In this document: positions 16,266-24,132 of the stretch, piece by piece | How positions within the stretch are numbered: position 1 is the first letter of the stretch | Layout of the letters: every line of letters starts with the position of its first letter | Notes under the pieces: generated by a model | Databases searched by the model: none | Told to the model about the DNA's origin: nothing | What the model saw: only the letters and a program-made list of their open reading frames with translations | DNA from: Verrucomicrobiaceae bacterium UBA2429 | GTDB lineage: Bacteria; Verrucomicrobiota; Verrucomicrobiia; Verrucomicrobiales; Verrucomicrobiaceae | NCBI GenBank assembly: GCA_002343505.1 | Contig: DDQZ01000073.1 | Coordinates: 28,750 to 52,881 of the forward strand | Length of the DNA: 24,132 nt | Direction: 5' to 3' | Program-made: the position numbers and the translations under genes

Positions 16266-18386
16266 ATGCCCACCAACTTCCAAGAACTCTCCAACTTCAT
16301 CTGGTCTGTCGCCGACCTGCTTCGCGGCCCCTACCGTCCGCCGCAATACGAGCGCGTGATGCTGCCGATGACCGTGCTGCGCCGGTTCGACTGTGTGCTG
16401 GAGGGGACGAAGGACGCCGTCGTAAAGCGTTGCGCGCAGCTCATCGAACGCAAGATCACCAGCATGGACCCCATCCTCAACAAGGTGGCGGGCGGTGGCG
16501 AGGACCTCGGCTTTCACAACCACAGCCCGCTCGATTTTCGTCGGCTCAAAGGCGACCCCGATAACGTCGGGCGGCACCTCACGGACTACATCGCGGGCTT
16601 CTCGGAGAACGTGCGGAAGATCTTCGAGCGCTTCGAGTTCGAGAAGGAGATTGAGAAGCTGGAGGAGTCGAACCGCCTTTACGCCGTCGTGGCCCGCTTT
16701 GCGGAAATAGACCTGCATCCCGACCGTGTGGACAACATCACCATGGGGCTCGTGTTTGAAGACCTCATCCGACGCTTCAATGAATCCGCCAACGAGACGG
16801 CGGGGGATCACTTCACCCCGCGCGAGGTCATCCGGCTCATGGTGAATCTGCTGCTGGAGCCGGACGAGCACATCCTCACCACCAGCGGCGTCATCACCAC
16901 CATCTGCGATCCCACCTGCGGCACCGGCGGCATGTTGAGCGAGGCGCAGAACTGGATTCGCGAGCACAACGCCTCCGCCCGCGTCATCGCCTTCGGGCAG
17001 GACTACAACCCGCGCTCCTACGCCGTCGCCGCCTCCGACCTCCTCATCAAAGGCCACCGCGACAGCCGCATCGAGTTCGGCAATACGCTCATTGATGACA
17101 AGTTCCCCGGCGAGCGCTTCGACTATCTGCTGGCAAATCCGCCCTTCGGCGTGGACTGGAAGGAGGAGCAGAAAATTCTTTCCAAGAGCACCAGCTTCCG
17201 CGGCTACACAGGCAAGCTGCCGCGTGTGAATGACGGCGCGCTGCTTTTCCTGCTGCACATGGTCAGCCACTTCGAGCAGGTGAACCCGGCGGAGAAAAAG
17301 CACGGCTCCCGCTGCGCCATCGTCTTCAATGGCTCCCCGCTCTTCACCGGCGGCGCGGGCAGCGGCGAGAGCGAGATCCGGCGCTGGATCATCGAGCGCG
17401 ACATGCTCGAAGCCATCATCGCCCTGCCCGAGCAGATGTTCTACAACACCGGCATCGGCACCTTCATCTGGGTGGTCAGCAACCGCAAGGCCGCCCACCG
17501 CAAGGGCAGGATCCAGCTCATCGACGCGCGCGAGCGCTACACGCCGATGAAGCGCAGCCTCGGCGACAAGCGCCGCTACCTCGATCAGGCCGCGCTCGAC
17601 GCCGTCACCCGCGAGCACGGCAGCATGGCGCACGGTGAGACCAGCCGCGTGTTCGACAACGCCGACTTCGGCTACCGCCGCATCACCGTGCTGCGCCCGC
17701 TGCGCCTGCGCTTCCAGTTCACCCACGATGCGCGCGAGCGCTTCCTGAATGCCTGCCCAGAACTGTTCGACGCCCTGCAGGCGGTGCGCGACGCGCTCGG
17801 CGACGAAGCGCTGCCGGACTGGAACCAGGCCTGGGATGCCGTGCAGCAGGTGTTCAAGGACCTGCCCGACGACGTCGACGGGTGGGCCAAGGGTGCCAAG
17901 GGCACGGCGCAGAAGAAGATCTTCCGCGACTGCTTCACCACCGTGGATCCCGAGGCCGCGCCGGTCATCGCCAGGCATCACAAGATCGAGCCGCTCGACC
18001 TCGCCGCCCTGTTCCCCGGCCAGACGCTACCCGCCGACGTCACGAAGGCTGAGCTGTACGCGCTCCTGGGCCTGCACGCCTTTGGTGCGGGCAAGCACAT
18101 CGAGTACGAGCCCGACCCGGCGCTGAAGGATGCCGAGAACATCCCGTTGAAGGAGGACATCGTCGGCTATGTGCTGCGCGAGGTGCACCCCTACGTGACC
18201 GATGCCTGGATCGACCGCGAGACGCTGGACGAGCAGGACGGCGGCATCGGCAAGGTCGGCTACGAGATCAACTTCAACCGCGTGTTCTTCCAGTACCAGC
18301 CGCCGCGCCCGCTGCACGAGATCGACGCCGAGCTGGCCGAGGTCGAGAAGGAGATCCTGGACTTGCTGCGGGAGGTGACGGAGTGA
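16266..18386 (+). CDS. hsdM: Type I restriction-modification DNA methyltransferase subunit
   Basis: This is the N6-adenine methyltransferase and core subunit of a type I restriction-modification complex. I start at the ATG at 16266 because MPTNFQELSNFIWSVADLLR matches the normal HsdM N-terminus; an in-frame ATG at 16158 would add 36 unlikely residues. The product is 706 residues. The N-terminal helical domain is at about 1-150. GDHFTPRE at 180-187 precedes the SAM motif DPTCGTGG at 215-222, and the catalytic motif NPPF is at 291-294. A typical HsdM is nearer 500-550 residues; the extra C-terminal part (about 530-706) belongs to the longer HsdM subgroup and ends in a charged helix (EIDAELAEVEKEILDLL). 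Its stop codon overlaps the start of the next gene (GTGA). It should act with HsdS to methylate host sites and with HsdR to cut foreign DNA. Confidence 0.95.
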   Translation: MPTNFQELSNFIWSVADLLRGPYRPPQYERVMLPMTVLRRFDCVLEGTKDAVVKRCAQLIERKITSMDPILNKVAGGGEDLGFHNHSPLDFRRLKGDPDNVGRHLTDYIAGFSENVRKIFERFEFEKEIEKLEESNRLYAVVARFAEIDLHPDRVDNITMGLVFEDLIRRFNESANETAGDHFTPREVIRLMVNLLLEPDEHILTTSGVITTICDPTCGTGGMLSEAQNWIREHNASARVIAFGQDYNPRSYAVAASDLLIKGHRDSRIEFGNTLIDDKFPGERFDYLLANPPFGVDWKEEQKILSKSTSFRGYTGKLPRVNDGALLFLLHMVSHFEQVNPAEKKHGSRCAIVFNGSPLFTGGAGSGESEIRRWIIERDMLEAIIALPEQMFYNTGIGTFIWVVSNRKAAHRKGRIQLIDARERYTPMKRSLGDKRRYLDQAALDAVTREHGSMAHGETSRVFDNADFGYRRITVLRPLRLRFQFTHDARERFLNACPELFDALQAVRDALGDEALPDWNQAWDAVQQVFKDLPDDVDGWAKGAKGTAQKKIFRDCFTTVDPEAAPVIARHHKIEPLDLAALFPGQTLPADVTKAELYALLGLHAFGAGKHIEYEPDPALKDAENIPLKEDIVGYVLREVHPYVTDAWIDRETLDEQDGGIGKVGYEINFNRVFFQYQPPRPLHEIDAELAEVEKEILDLLREVTE

Positions 18387-19495
18387 AGAACGCAGCCACT
18401 TTCACTCGCCTGGTCGAAAGCATTCAGACCGCTCACCGCGAGCTGGCAGCACGGGCAGGCAAGGCCATCAACATCAGCCTGACCCTGCGCAACTGGCTGA
18501 TCGGCTGCTACATCGCCGAGTACGAGTTGAATGGCAAGGATCGGGCGGAGTACGGAGAAAAGCTGTTCGCTCAACTGGCAAAGGCCTTGAAGGGCCTCGA
18601 TGTGGCCAGAAGCGAGGAGCGCGAGCTTCGGCGTTACCGGCAGTTCTATCAGGCTTACCCGCAGATTCGGGAGACACTGTCTCCCGAATTGGCAGGTTGG
18701 CTTCCGCCGTTGGCGGAATCGGGAGACGTCTCCCGGATTGCAGGGACAATGGCGTCGCAGCCCGTAGCGAACGCGAGCACCATCGTTTCGCGGTTGTCGT
18801 TTTCGCATATTGTCGAACTCATCGGCCTCGACGACGCCACCAAACGCAGCTTCTACGAGCTTGAGTGCATCCGGGGTAACTGGTCGGTGCGCGAGCTCAA
18901 ACGTCAGATCGGCAGCCTCTACTACGAGCGCTCCGGCCTGTCGCTGGATAAAAAGAAGCTCGCCGAGCTGGCCCAGCACGGAGCCGAGCCGCAGGCCCTG
19001 CTGCCCATCCGTGACCCGTACATCTTCGAGTTTCTTGGCCTGAAACCCGCCGAGGTGATGAGCGAATCTCATCTGGAAGCGCAACTCACGGAGAAATTGC
19101 AGGCCTTCCTGCTCGAACTTGGCCACGGCTTCTGCTTCGAGGCGCGGCAGAAACGCATCCTAATTGGCGATGAGCATTTCTTCGTCGACCTGGTGTTCTA
19201 CCACCGCATCCTGAAATGCCATGTGCTCGTGGAGCTGAAGCTGGAAAAGTTCAGCCACGAGAACCTCGGTCAGCTCAACACCTACGTCAACTGGTACCGC
19301 CGGCACATGATGACCGAGGGCGACAACCCGCCTGTCGGCATCCTGCTGTGCACCGACAAGAATCACGCCCTCGTCGAATACGCCTTGGCCGGCATGGACA
19401 ACCAACTGTTCGTGTCGAAATACCTGCTCGAACTGCCGCAGAAGGAAGAGATGCAGCTGTTCATCGATGAGCAGTTGCGGGAGGTCGGGGAATGA
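18383..19495 (+). CDS. DUF1016/YhcG-type PD-(D/E)XK nuclease-like protein
   Basis: This 370-residue protein has two parts. The N-terminal DUF1016 helical domain (about 8-170) includes NWLIGCYIAEYE at 37-48 and the SRLSFSHIVELIGL block at 136-149. The C-terminal nuclease domain (about 205-360) shows Glu253 in FCFEARQKRI, Asp269 in FFVDLVFYHR, and Glu284-x-Lys286 in VLVELKL, with Gln297 after it: a complete PD-(D/E)XK set. The start is GTG at 18383, with GGAGGTG 5-11 bp upstream, and overlaps hsdM by 4 nt. Members of this family are nucleases found in mobile and defence loci; the role inside a type I operon is not established to my knowledge. The linker at residues 95-118 is encoded by two palindromes and looks like an insertion. 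It ends in ATGA overlap with hsdS. Confidence 0.88.
   Translation: MKNAATFTRLVESIQTAHRELAARAGKAINISLTLRNWLIGCYIAEYELNGKDRAEYGEKLFAQLAKALKGLDVARSEERELRRYRQFYQAYPQIRETLSPELAGWLPPLAESGDVSRIAGTMASQPVANASTIVSRLSFSHIVELIGLDDATKRSFYELECIRGNWSVRELKRQIGSLYYERSGLSLDKKKLAELAQHGAEPQALLPIRDPYIFEFLGLKPAEVMSESHLEAQLTEKLQAFLLELGHGFCFEARQKRILIGDEHFFVDLVFYHRILKCHVLVELKLEKFSHENLGQLNTYVNWYRRHMMTEGDNPPVGILLCTDKNHALVEYALAGMDNQLFVSKYLLELPQKEEMQLFIDEQLREVGE
18665..18735. repeat. Pair of related palindromes inside the DUF1016 gene
   Basis: ATTCGGGAGAC (18665-18675) pairs perfectly with GTCTCCCGAAT (18679-18689) around a 3-nt loop. Some 30 bp later, CGGGAGACGTCTCCCG (18720-18735) is a 16-bp perfect palindrome. Both share the word CGGGAGAC. 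They encode the linker IRETLSPELAGW to SGDVSRIAG, between the two domains of the nuclease-like protein. Confidence 0.85.
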
Positions 19496-20745
19496 GTGCA
19501 GAGGAATGGAAAACCATCCCGCTACGCTACGTTTGCGATTTGAATCCGTCGGTCACTTTCGATGACCTTGACGATGACGATGACCTCACCTTTCTCCCCA
19601 TGGACAGGGTGAAGAGCGGGTACTTCATCCCGAATTCTGAAAAGTTCTCGAAATACGGCTCTTCATACACCGCCTTCGAGGATGGCGATATCGTCCTGGC
19701 GAAGGTCACGCCTTGCTTTGAGAACGGCAACATTGCTGTAGCCGAGCACCTTGTCGGGGGGAAAGGGTTTGGTAGCTCAGAACTGTTTGTGATCCGCCCG
19801 ACGCTCGCTGAGCGCCGGTTCCTTTTCTATTACTTTCAGTCTTCGGTCTTCAAGCAGGATGGCGAGGCCTCGATGACGGGCGCGGGCGGACTCAAGCGAG
19901 TGTCGCCAGATGTGCTCCGGCAGCACCGTCTGCCATTCCCGAGCCTGGATGTTCAACGCCTCATCGCCCGATACCTCGACCGCGAAACCGCCCGTATCGA
20001 TGGGCTGATTGCCGCGAAGGAACGCATGCTGGCGCTGCTAGAAGAGAAGCGTGCCGCCCTCATCAGCCGCGTCGTCACCCGCGGCCTCGACCCCCACGCA
20101 CTGCTCAAACCTTCGGAGCAGGAGTGGCTCGGCGAGATTCCGGCGCACTGGCCAACGACCAAATTCTCATGGGACGTGTTCATTTCTGAAGGCCAGGTCG
20201 ACCCTGAAGACGACAGATTTTCAGATTTGATCCTTGTGGCACCGAACCACATCGAGTCACTCACTGGGCAGATTACGCATCGCGAGACCTCTGCAGATCA
20301 AGGGGCGATAAGCGGAAAGTATTTATGCAAAAAGGGTGATGTTCTCTATTCCAAGATTCGACCTGCCCTGCGCAAGGTGGCTCTAGCAGAGGAGGAGTGC
20401 TTGTGCAGTGCAGACATGTATCCGCTCCGTCCTTCTGAGAAGCTCATCCCGAAGTATCTCCAGTATCTCCTCCTCTCGGAGGATTTCTCGGCGTGGGCTG
20501 AACTCGAGTCGGCTCGGGTAGCAATGCCGAAGATCAATCGAGAGACCCTCAGCGCGATTCGCATACCGGTTCCTCCCCTTGATGAGCAGGAATCCATCGT
20601 TTCTGAGATTGGGAATGGCACCAAACGAATCGATCTACAACGTAAGGCTGTCCGAGGTAGCGTGGAGTTGTTGAAAGAACGCCGTGCAGCACTGATCACC
20701 GTTGTGGTTACTGGACAGATCCCGCGGGAGGAGATGAAGGGATGA
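19492..20745 (+). CDS. hsdS: Type I restriction-modification specificity subunit
   Basis: This 417-residue protein chooses the bipartite DNA target for the HsdM and HsdR subunits. The normal layout is present: target-recognition domain 1 (about 1-150, with LTFLPMDRV at 32-40), central conserved helix (about 152-200, VQRLIARYLDRETARIDGLI and EEKRAALISRVVTRGLD), target-recognition domain 2 (about 212-365, beginning EWLGEIPAHW), and a distal conserved helix (365-417, ending ERRAALITVVVTGQI). The two helices echo each other (AALISRVVTRG and AALITVVVTGQ). The start overlaps the nuclease gene by ATGA and is preceded by GGGAGG. The second recognition domain looks less GC-rich than its surroundings, as expected if these domains are exchanged. 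Its recognition sequence cannot be read from the protein alone. Confidence 0.95.
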   Translation: MSAEEWKTIPLRYVCDLNPSVTFDDLDDDDDLTFLPMDRVKSGYFIPNSEKFSKYGSSYTAFEDGDIVLAKVTPCFENGNIAVAEHLVGGKGFGSSELFVIRPTLAERRFLFYYFQSSVFKQDGEASMTGAGGLKRVSPDVLRQHRLPFPSLDVQRLIARYLDRETARIDGLIAAKERMLALLEEKRAALISRVVTRGLDPHALLKPSEQEWLGEIPAHWPTTKFSWDVFISEGQVDPEDDRFSDLILVAPNHIESLTGQITHRETSADQGAISGKYLCKKGDVLYSKIRPALRKVALAEEECLCSADMYPLRPSEKLIPKYLQYLLLSEDFSAWAELESARVAMPKINRETLSAIRIPVPPLDEQESIVSEIGNGTKRIDLQRKAVRGSVELLKERRAALITVVVTGQIPREEMKG

Positions 20746-22058
20746 AACTGGAAAACCTTTCCCTTGCGCACTGTGGCGGCTTCGAGCAGCTCGACATCGC
20801 TTTCGAACCCGACGTGACGCTCATCGCCGGCGTCAACGGTGTGGGCAAGTCCACGGTCCTCCACGCGTTGGCCGTACTACTGTCGCGGGCGCTGCCTGAG
20901 TTCACGCCCTCGCGTTCGGCGCCGTTGTACTTCACCGATGACGACATTCACGGTGACAAGGCCTCGCTGGAGGTGTCAGCGCGTATCCAGATCGACGGCC
21001 AGACCATCAACGCCGGGGTACAGCGCTTGCGTGCTGCCGACGAGAAGGGTGACCGCTTCATGCTGCTCCGGCAGGTGGAATCTGAAGCCACTGCCACCGA
21101 CTTTGCTCAGGCGCTGAGCGCCCGTACGCTGACTGGCGAACTGGAGGCCGGTATCAAGGAAAACCGCGGCGCGCTGGCGACCTTGAGGAGCACTGAGCAC
21201 CCGCCGCTGGCGGTGTATTTCTCACCAAAGCGTCAGTTGCCCGGCCAGCCTCGTAGCCTGCCACCTGATGCCAAGCCTTTCGACCCGTCCATCGCCTACG
21301 GACGCGCCCTGCACGACCGTGAGGTGGAGCTCCGCGAGTTCATGCACTGGTTCCGCACCCAGGAAAAGCTGGGCGCGGCCAACGAGCCACGTAGACGCAA
21401 GGTACTGGACGCACTGCGCGCCGTGGTCAGTGAACTGGTACCTGAGTTCAGTAATCTTCACGTTCAGGAGCAACCGCGCCTTGGCTTCGTGGTGGATAAG
21501 CGCGGCCAGCCCTTCTATCTGCACCAGCTTTCCGATGGTGAGCGCGGTCTGCTGGCCTTGGTGTTTGATCTAACACGGCGCTTGGCTATTGCCAACCCGG
21601 CTAGTGACAACCCCATTGCCGAGGGCGCGGCGCTGGTGATGATCGATGAAATCGAGCTACACCTGCATCCAAAGTGGCAGCGCGATGTCTTGCAGCGTCT
21701 GCGAGGCATCTTCAAGGCCTGCCAGTTCGTGGTGACCACCCACTCGCCGCTGGTGCTCGGCGAAGTGCCGGCGCGCTGCGTTCGATTTCTCGAATTCGTG
21801 AACGGCAAGATAGGAGTGACTGTGCCCACCGAGGCCTATGGCATGGATGCCAATCGCATTCTGCAGGAGTTCATGGGCGCCCCTGCGCGCAACCGGCAGG
21901 TTGACGCTGAGCTAACGATCCTCTTCGAATTGATCGACCGAGAGCGTTTCGATGAGGCTCGTGCTGCGATTGCCGCACTTGAACGCAAGCTGGGCGATGA
22001 CGAGCCCGAGTTGACCAGGGCCAGTTCGCTGATCCACTTTCTGGAGGGCACCGATTAA
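20742..22058 (+). CDS. AAA/ABC-type ATPase, Septu PtuA-like
   Basis: This 438-residue ATPase has the SMC/ABC-like layout seen in defence ATPases. Walker A is GVNGVGKST at 30-38 (Lys36), the ABC signature is LSDGERG at 263-269, Walker B is LVMIDE at 298-303, and the H-loop histidine is His334 in TTHSPLVLGE. The insert between Walker A and the signature (about 50-255) is short, so a long Rad50-type coiled coil is absent. It is immediately followed, with no gap, by a TIGR02646-like HNH protein, the pairing known from the Septu system and from retron-Ec78 effectors, where the ATPase holds and gates the nuclease. That supports a PtuA-like role, but OLD-type or other ATPases cannot be excluded without a profile search. 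It overlaps hsdS by ATGA. Confidence 0.85.
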   Translation: MKLENLSLAHCGGFEQLDIAFEPDVTLIAGVNGVGKSTVLHALAVLLSRALPEFTPSRSAPLYFTDDDIHGDKASLEVSARIQIDGQTINAGVQRLRAADEKGDRFMLLRQVESEATATDFAQALSARTLTGELEAGIKENRGALATLRSTEHPPLAVYFSPKRQLPGQPRSLPPDAKPFDPSIAYGRALHDREVELREFMHWFRTQEKLGAANEPRRRKVLDALRAVVSELVPEFSNLHVQEQPRLGFVVDKRGQPFYLHQLSDGERGLLALVFDLTRRLAIANPASDNPIAEGAALVMIDEIELHLHPKWQRDVLQRLRGIFKACQFVVTTHSPLVLGEVPARCVRFLEFVNGKIGVTVPTEAYGMDANRILQEFMGAPARNRQVDAELTILFELIDRERFDEARAAIAALERKLGDDEPELTRASSLIHFLEGTD

Positions 22059-22688
22059 ATGCGGACCATACAGAAGGGACCAGAGCCTGCCACCTTGACT
22101 CAGCATCGGCGGCAACCGCATGCCAACTACGAAAACTATGGCGATAAGACCGCCCTGCGGCAGGCGCTCGTGATCGAACAGCGCGGGCTGTGCTGCTATT
22201 GCCAGTCCCGTATCCGGGCCACGCCCGATGGCATGAAGATCGAACACTGGCAATGCCAAGCCGACCACCCTGGGCGCCAGCTTGATTTCGGTAACTTGCT
22301 CGGCGCTTGCCTGGGTGGGCACGGCAGGCCTGAGCGGGATCAGCATTGTGATACCCGAAAAGGTAATAACGTCCTGTGTTTCAGCGTATGCGACCCCGCC
22401 CACCCCATAGAGCGGAAGATTCGATTCATGGGTGACGGCAAGATCGGATCGGACGATGTCATGATTGATGAGGCAATCAATGTGGTTCTGAATCTGAATC
22501 AGTCACGTTTGGTGAGCAATCGCAAGGCAGTCCTCGCAGCGTTTCAGCAGCGTCTGCAGGATGTGCGCCGTTTCGACGCGGCGCGGGAGTTGCCAAAATG
22601 GGACGGTAGAGAAAACGGCGAATTGCCGGAATTTGCGCAGGTCGTCGTCTATTGGCTACAAAAAAGGCGATCAAGGGCTGCCGCATGA
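22059..22688 (+). CDS. TIGR02646-like HNH nuclease, Septu PtuB-like
   Basis: This 209-residue protein begins MRTIQKGPEPATLTQHR, the opening I recognise from TIGR02646 proteins. The HNH/zinc core follows: CCYC at 45-48, IEHW at 61-64 (His63), DFGNLLGAC at 76-84 (Asn79), and HCDTRKGN at 97-103 and on. This gives the Cys ligands and the His-Asn-His order of a nuclease. In Septu and retron-Ec78 systems the equivalent PtuB is the toxic nuclease partner of the PtuA ATPase. The ATG directly abuts the TAA of the ATPase gene. The last codons overlap hsdR by ATGA, so its synthesis is tied to both neighbours. Target (phage DNA or host nucleic acid) is unknown. Confidence 0.85.
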   Translation: MRTIQKGPEPATLTQHRRQPHANYENYGDKTALRQALVIEQRGLCCYCQSRIRATPDGMKIEHWQCQADHPGRQLDFGNLLGACLGGHGRPERDQHCDTRKGNNVLCFSVCDPAHPIERKIRFMGDGKIGSDDVMIDEAINVVLNLNQSRLVSNRKAVLAAFQQRLQDVRRFDAARELPKWDGRENGELPEFAQVVVYWLQKRRSRAAA

Positions 22689-24132
22689 AGAGCACCAGCG
22701 AAGCCGCCTTCGAAACCGCTATCGAGTCGGCCCTGCTCGCAGACGGCTACACGCGGGTGGACAGCAAGGCCTTCGACCGCGAACGCGCGCTCTTCCCCGA
22801 CGAGGCGCTGGCCTTCATCCGCGCCACCCAGGGCAAGGTGTGGGACAAGCTCGAAGCGCTGCACGGCGAGCAGACCGGCGCGCGGGTGCTGGAGTCGCTG
22901 TGCAAGTGGCTGGACGTTCATGGCGCGCTGGCCACGCTGCGTCACGGCTTCAAGTGTTTCGGCAAGACCTTGCGCATCGCCTTCTTCCGCCCGGCGCACG
23001 GCCTGAACCCCGAGCTGGAGGCGCGCTACCGAGCCAATCGGCTGGGGCTCACGCGGCAGCTGCATTTCAGCCCTAAGTCGGAGAAGTCGCTGGATGTGGT
23101 GCTGTCGGTGAACGGCATTCCGCTGGTGACGCTGGAACTCAAGAACCCGCTCAGCGGCCAGACCGCCGCCAACGCCATCCACCAGTACCGCCACGACCGC
23201 GACCCGCGCGAGCCGATCTTCGTGTTTTCCAGGCGCGCGCTGGTGCATTTCGCGGTGGATACCGAAGAGGCGCACATGGCCACGCGCCTGGCCGGTTCGG
23301 CCACCTACTTCCTGCCCTTCAACCGCGGTGTGGACGGCGGCGCCGGCAACCCGCCCGACCCCGAGGGACGGAACTACAAGACGGCCTACGTATGGGAAGA
23401 GGTGCTGCAGCGCGACAGCCTGCTCGATCTGCTCGCCCGCTTCCTGCATCTCGACGTCGAAGAGAAGACCACCGACGACGGCAAGAAACTGCGCAAGGAG
23501 AGCCTGATCTTTCCGCGCTATCACCAGTTGCAGGCGGTGCGCCGGATGGTGGCGGCGGCCGCCAGCGAAGGCGTGGGCCATAACTATCTGGTCGAGCATT
23601 CGGCCGGCAGCGGCAAGAGCAACACGATCGCCTGGCTGGCGCATCGCCTGTCCAGCCTGCACGACGCACGCGACCAGCGGCTGTTCGACAGCGTGGTGGT
23701 CATCACCGACCGCGTGGTGCTGGACCGCCAGTTGCAGAACACCATTTACCAGTTCGACCACCGGCAAGGCGTGGTGCAGAAGATCGACGAGGACTCGCGC
23801 CAGCTCGCCGAGGCGCTGGAAGCCGGCGTGCCGATCATCATCACCACGCTGCAGAAGTTTCCCTTCGTGTCCGGGCAGTTGATGAAGCTCGCCGAGGAGC
23901 GCGGCGAGGGCAGTAACAGCCACCTGCCCACGCGCAGGTACGCGGTGATCATCGACGAGGCGCACAGCTCGCAGTCGGGCGAGACGGCGACGGAGCTGAA
24001 GGGCGTGCTCGGTGGCGCCGAGCTGCGCCGCAAGGCGCAGGAGATGGCCGAGGAGGAAGGTGAGCTCGGGCTCGAGCGCCTGTTCCGCTCCATGGCCAAG
24101 CGCGGTCGGCAGCCGAACATGAGCTTCTTCGC
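22685..24132 (+). CDS. hsdR: Type I restriction endonuclease subunit R (partial, cut by window end)
   Basis: This reading frame is open from the ATG at 22685 to the right edge (482 complete codons); full HsdR proteins are about 1000 residues, so roughly half is missing. It is the motor and cutting subunit. The N-terminal PD-(D/E)XK nuclease shows Asp137 in LDVVLSVNG and Glu151-x-Lys153 in TLELKN, with a following QYRHDRDP helix. The helicase core begins with Walker A SAGSGKS (Lys311), motif Ia VVITDRVVLDRQL, a TTLQKF block, and the DEAH box at 424-427. The start overlaps the HNH gene by 4 nt. No frameshift or stop is seen in the visible part. Confidence 0.95.
   Translation, partial: MKSTSEAAFETAIESALLADGYTRVDSKAFDRERALFPDEALAFIRATQGKVWDKLEALHGEQTGARVLESLCKWLDVHGALATLRHGFKCFGKTLRIAFFRPAHGLNPELEARYRANRLGLTRQLHFSPKSEKSLDVVLSVNGIPLVTLELKNPLSGQTAANAIHQYRHDRDPREPIFVFSRRALVHFAVDTEEAHMATRLAGSATYFLPFNRGVDGGAGNPPDPEGRNYKTAYVWEEVLQRDSLLDLLARFLHLDVEEKTTDDGKKLRKESLIFPRYHQLQAVRRMVAAAASEGVGHNYLVEHSAGSGKSNTIAWLAHRLSSLHDARDQRLFDSVVVITDRVVLDRQLQNTIYQFDHRQGVVQKIDEDSRQLAEALEAGVPIIITTLQKFPFVSGQLMKLAEERGEGSNSHLPTRRYAVIIDEAHSSQSGETATELKGVLGGAELRRKAQEMAEEEGELGLERLFRSMAKRGRQPNMSFF

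Larger units (their letters stand above)
16266..24132 (+). other. Nested defence operon: type I R-M with DUF1016 nuclease and Septu-like pair
   Basis: Six plus-strand genes form one translationally coupled unit: hsdM, DUF1016 nuclease, hsdS, ATPase, HNH nuclease, hsdR. Junctions are GTGA, ATGA, ATGA, TAA followed at once by ATG, and ATGA. The unit is divergent from the minus-strand genes on its left and continues past the right edge. It contains three different nuclease folds in four polypeptides (HsdR, DUF1016, HNH) and two motors/ATPases. Confidence 0.85.

Noticed and set aside
15966..17981. 671-residue minus-strand open frame
   Set aside because: It is antisense to hsdM, which has all catalytic motifs; the reverse frame has no recognisable domain.
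22649..23965. 438-residue minus-strand open frame
   Set aside because: It is antisense to hsdR, whose nuclease, Walker A and DEAH motifs are clear on the plus strand.

Overview
The window reads as a chromosomal segment of a high-GC Verrucomicrobiota bacterium (Verrucomicrobiae, Prosthecobacter/Verrucomicrobium-like is my best guess). The evidence is family content rather than a marker gene: an ECF sigma factor of the planctomycete/verrucomicrobial type, a giant membrane Ser/Thr kinase with WD40 repeats, a secreted protein with NVGIGT-type repeats and an S74 chaperone domain, and a secreted protein with a DxDxDG loop. No rRNA, tRNA, CRISPR array or transposase was seen.

Positions 144-16114 hold only minus-strand genes. 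From high to low coordinates these are a sugar phosphate isomerase/epimerase-like TIM barrel (16114-15230), an ECF sigma factor (15188-14628), four tandem copies of a 185-bp palindromic repeat (14622-13865), three secreted-protein genes (13765-9227), two more copies of the same repeat (9219-8841), the 1383-residue kinase (8804-4653), a tight operon of serine hydrolase, beta-propeller protein and serine hydrolase (4468-1248), and an S11 D-Ala-D-Ala carboxypeptidase-like lipoprotein (1139-144). ECF sigma genes of this type are commonly next to such kinases. Here the pair appears to be separated by a cassette bounded on both sides by the same repeat family.

Each repeat unit carries four copies of one arm motif in alternating orientation. 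They can fold as two side-by-side hairpins or as one long nested cruciform. Both clusters sit 5-7 bp after a stop codon.

At 16266 the coding strand switches and a tightly coupled plus-strand defence operon runs off the right edge: hsdM, a DUF1016/YhcG-type PD-(D/E)XK nuclease, hsdS, an AAA/ABC-type ATPase, a TIGR02646-like HNH protein and hsdR (partial). Four junctions overlap by 4 nt (GTGA or ATGA) and one is directly abutting, so the six genes look co-translated. The ATPase-HNH pair resembles the Septu PtuA/PtuB pair embedded in a type I restriction-modification operon, with a third nuclease between the methyltransferase and specificity genes. This nested defence unit and the repeat-bounded cassette are the two most interesting things in the window.
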